Positions 62,311-64,000 of a DNA stretch of 64,000 bases are shown piece after piece. How positions within the stretch are numbered: the first letter of the stretch is position 1; the number at the start of each line of letters is the position of its first letter. This stretch comes from Anticarsia gemmatalis. Its lineage: Eukaryota > Arthropoda > Insecta > Lepidoptera > Erebidae. The position numbers and the translations under genes are program-made. The notes below the pieces were generated by a model. It saw only the letters and a program-made list of their open reading frames with translations, was not told the DNA's origin and did no database searches. The DNA lies in the NCBI RefSeq assembly GCF_050436995.1, contig NC_134753.1:10478001-10542000 (forward strand), in the 5' to 3' direction.

Positions 62311-62369
62311 GCAGACTAAATGATACTCTATCAAACGGCCATAAATCACAGAATCCCTTAACGTCAACG

Positions 62370-62580
62370 TCACTGAATGCGTTACCTATGTAAGAAGCCG
62401 TTGCATCAGGAAATTTCCGGAACCGTGTTCACGCCTGCGCGGAACCGCCTGACCTTTTACGACCCACGCATTAACGAGCGCTGCGTTACCTATGAAAGAA
62501 GCCGGTGCATAACGCTTTGCTGCACCAGTCCCGGGCCGAGCTTCGTCGAGCTCAGATAACGTTGAACACGTTTCGTCTTT
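62370..62580 (+). promoter_or_regulatory. Promoter-like block (5' part complete)
   Basis: GCGTTACCTATGTAAGAAGC, GGAAATTTCCGGAACCG, TTCACGCCTGCGCGG, GACCTTTTACGACCCACG, a second GTTACCTATGAAAGAAGCC, CCAGTCCCGGGCCGAGC and GAGCTCAGATAACG. It closely matches the 57455 block. Confidence 0.5.
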
Positions 62581-62779
62581 TACTTTGTCTCATAGACGTT
62601 CAACAAGTCGGCGACGCGTATTGTGAATATCTATAAAAAAATATTTAAAAGTATCTAGACGGTTAACAAAATACATAAATCTATCATCGACGATTCCATA
62701 AACCACCATTTTTACAATCCGCCATTTTACAGCTTCGCGCCACCAGAATCGATATTGAAACCTAAAATAGTGTCTAGCT

Positions 62780-63235
62780 CTGAACTAGGAAATTTCCAGG
62801 CCGTGCACCGCGCCTGCGCGCAGTTACGGGCGTAGACTGCATTATATAGCAATGCCATTTAGTACTGCGTCGATCAATAACTGTATGCGCTTCCTATGAA
62901 AGCCGGTGCACCACGCCTTGCTGCAACAGTCCCGGTCCGAACTCCAAGCGCAGTTGACGTTGCACTCGACATAGAACTTTAATCAGTTGGCACACAGTTT
63001 AATACTTAATGTATAGTGAGTGACGCTTCTACGCCTGAACATTAGCTTAATACGCCGCGTGATACGGCTTGGAGTTTGATACGCTCGCGTAGCAATCGGC
63101 TTTCTTACGGAAAACATTAATTCGACGTTGGCTTTTCTACAACATCGACGCGTGTGAGAAATAATTTGGAATTCGAAGAAAATATTATCGATAATTAGAT
63201 ACCGACTTTAAATAAACACCAGTACCTAATCACAC
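62780..63235 (+). promoter_or_regulatory. Promoter-like block with all main motifs, upstream of the 63236 exon
   Basis: CTAGGAAATTTCCAGGCCG (62787), CACCGCGCCTGCGCGCAG, AATAACTGTATGCGCTTCC, TATGAAAGCCGGTGCACC (62895), GCAACAGTCCCGG, GTTGACGTTGCACTCGACA, TTAATACGCCGCGTGATACG (about 63048) and TGATACGCTCGCGTAG. The candidate start codon lies about 170 bp after the last motif. Confidence 0.52.
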
Positions 63236-63289
63236 ATGTATCTGGCCGTGACGCTGATCGCGATTATTGCGACTTTGGTGAAACTTTAC
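63236..63289 (+). CDS. Candidate first exon, membrane-anchor peptide MYLAVTLIAIIATLVKLY
   Basis: ATG plus 17 codons to TAC|GTAAGT, phase 0; an in-frame TAA 9 bp upstream fixes the start. A hydrophobic core followed by Lys-Leu-Tyr fits an N-terminal signal anchor. It matches the exon at 42827 in length, phase, donor and 13 of 18 residues, with all five replacements modest (A/T, I/A, S/T, R/K, H/Y). About two thirds of third positions are G or C. The body of the protein is not in the window. A microsomal P450-type N-terminus is one possibility that I cannot confirm. Confidence 0.52.
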
Positions 63290-63349
63290 GTAAGTTAATC
63301 TTCTTTTATCTAGAATACAGCTTAAAATATTTTGGTAGTCTAGAATTTT

Positions 63350-63570
63350 CCTTCCCCATCGCGCTTGCGCGACTGTCCGCTTTCTGAGATCCGGAATCTA
63401 GTTTCCTCAACGAGACTTTGCTCTAATGGGAGTAAGGTTCACATTCCAAAGTGATGATCTTTGAAGAAGTCGGCATCATTTCTCAAGACGCAACAAGTCG
63501 GGGACGTGACGTGGAAATCTTTGTTTTGATCTCATCCGTGCTTTAGACGACGTAAGACAAAACGTTCTAG
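63350..63570 (+). promoter_or_regulatory. Diverged block after the last candidate exon
   Basis: CTAGAATTTTCCTTCCCC, ATCGCGCTTGCGCGAC (63358), CTTTGAAGAAGTCGGC, GACGCAACAAGTCGGGGACG and TGACGTGG follow the usual order. This suggests the array continues past the right edge. Confidence 0.4.
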
Positions 63571-64000
63571 CATTCGAAGCGGCATATATCATAGTAGGTA
63601 ATATAATTATAAATTCATAAAGATAAAGCCTGACATAATTAAGTAACTACAGCAACTTGATTCACATAATTACGCATACAAATTGATTGAGCTGTAATAA
63701 ATTCAATATTTGATTTATACGTGCAATCACGTCAAAAACTCTATAAAACAGTATGAATAATAAATAATTTGCTAACTCTTAACGATGCTTATAAAGTGCT
63801 TTTTAACGTTTGTTATAATTATACAGGATTGTTTAATTATAGCAATTCACTTAACAAAGTATGCTGGGGACATTTTCTATGGTTAATTGCTTAATCACGG
63901 GGAGAATAATGTTAGTTTTATGTGTAGTTTACGCACGTACAAGAGATTATTACGTGGGTTTATGTATAATGGGGCGAGGGGCGTCTACGTGGCGATCGAT

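Overview
The window looks like AT-rich nuclear DNA of a moth or butterfly (Lepidoptera). The evidence is spliceosomal introns, insect gustatory receptor genes, tRNA-derived SINEs, and dispersed repeats whose wording I recognise from lepidopteran genomes (CTACTAATATTATAAATGCG, CTGACCCGCGCAACTTCG, CCCAGCAGTGGGACA). There are no bacterial operons, CRISPR arrays or rRNA genes.

1-10.5 kb holds three tandem plus-strand gustatory receptor (Gr) genes. The first lacks its first exon because it lies left of the window. The second (3885-5748) and third (7049-9964) are complete four-exon genes, each coding for 341 residues and ending in the Gr C-terminal motif (SYTIVLLQF). Transposons shared or not shared between the copies give a relative history: copies 1 and 2 share a SINE directly after the stop codon that copy 3 lacks.

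10.5-42.5 kb has no gene I can support. It is AT-rich DNA with MITEs (17704-18129 Harbinger-like; 24804-25010 and 13.8-14.3 kb mariner-like; 21.85, 23.86 and 10.7 kb foldbacks), SINEs, non-LTR or Helitron-like fragments, a candidate solo LTR or core promoter near 29.1 kb, and about nine copies of an unnamed repeat of roughly 110 bp with core CGCTAGAGGCGCTGATCA.

42.5-63.6 kb, mainly 47.0-63.6 kb, is the most unusual part. About 25 CpG-rich blocks, all in the same orientation, repeat an ordered set of short motifs: a GGAAATTTCC-like site, a CGCGCATGCGC or CGCCTGCGCG site, GTTACCTATGAAAGAAGCC, GCAACAGTCCCGGGC, a TGACGT site, and 100-250 bp further on TACGCCGCGTGATACGC. Some blocks are followed by a very short candidate first exon, ATG plus 16-18 mostly hydrophobic codons ending exactly at a GT donor in phase 0 (42827, 50060, 52307, 63236). 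Two are followed by longer candidates (53958, 56698) and several by non-coding exon-like sequence with a conserved donor. The 42827 and 63236 exons differ mostly by silent changes, which suggests selection on the peptide. My reading is a tandem array of alternative promoters and first exons, each supplying a different membrane-anchor N-terminus to a body or bodies lying to the right of the window. That reading is inference. The repeats, donors and open frames are directly visible.
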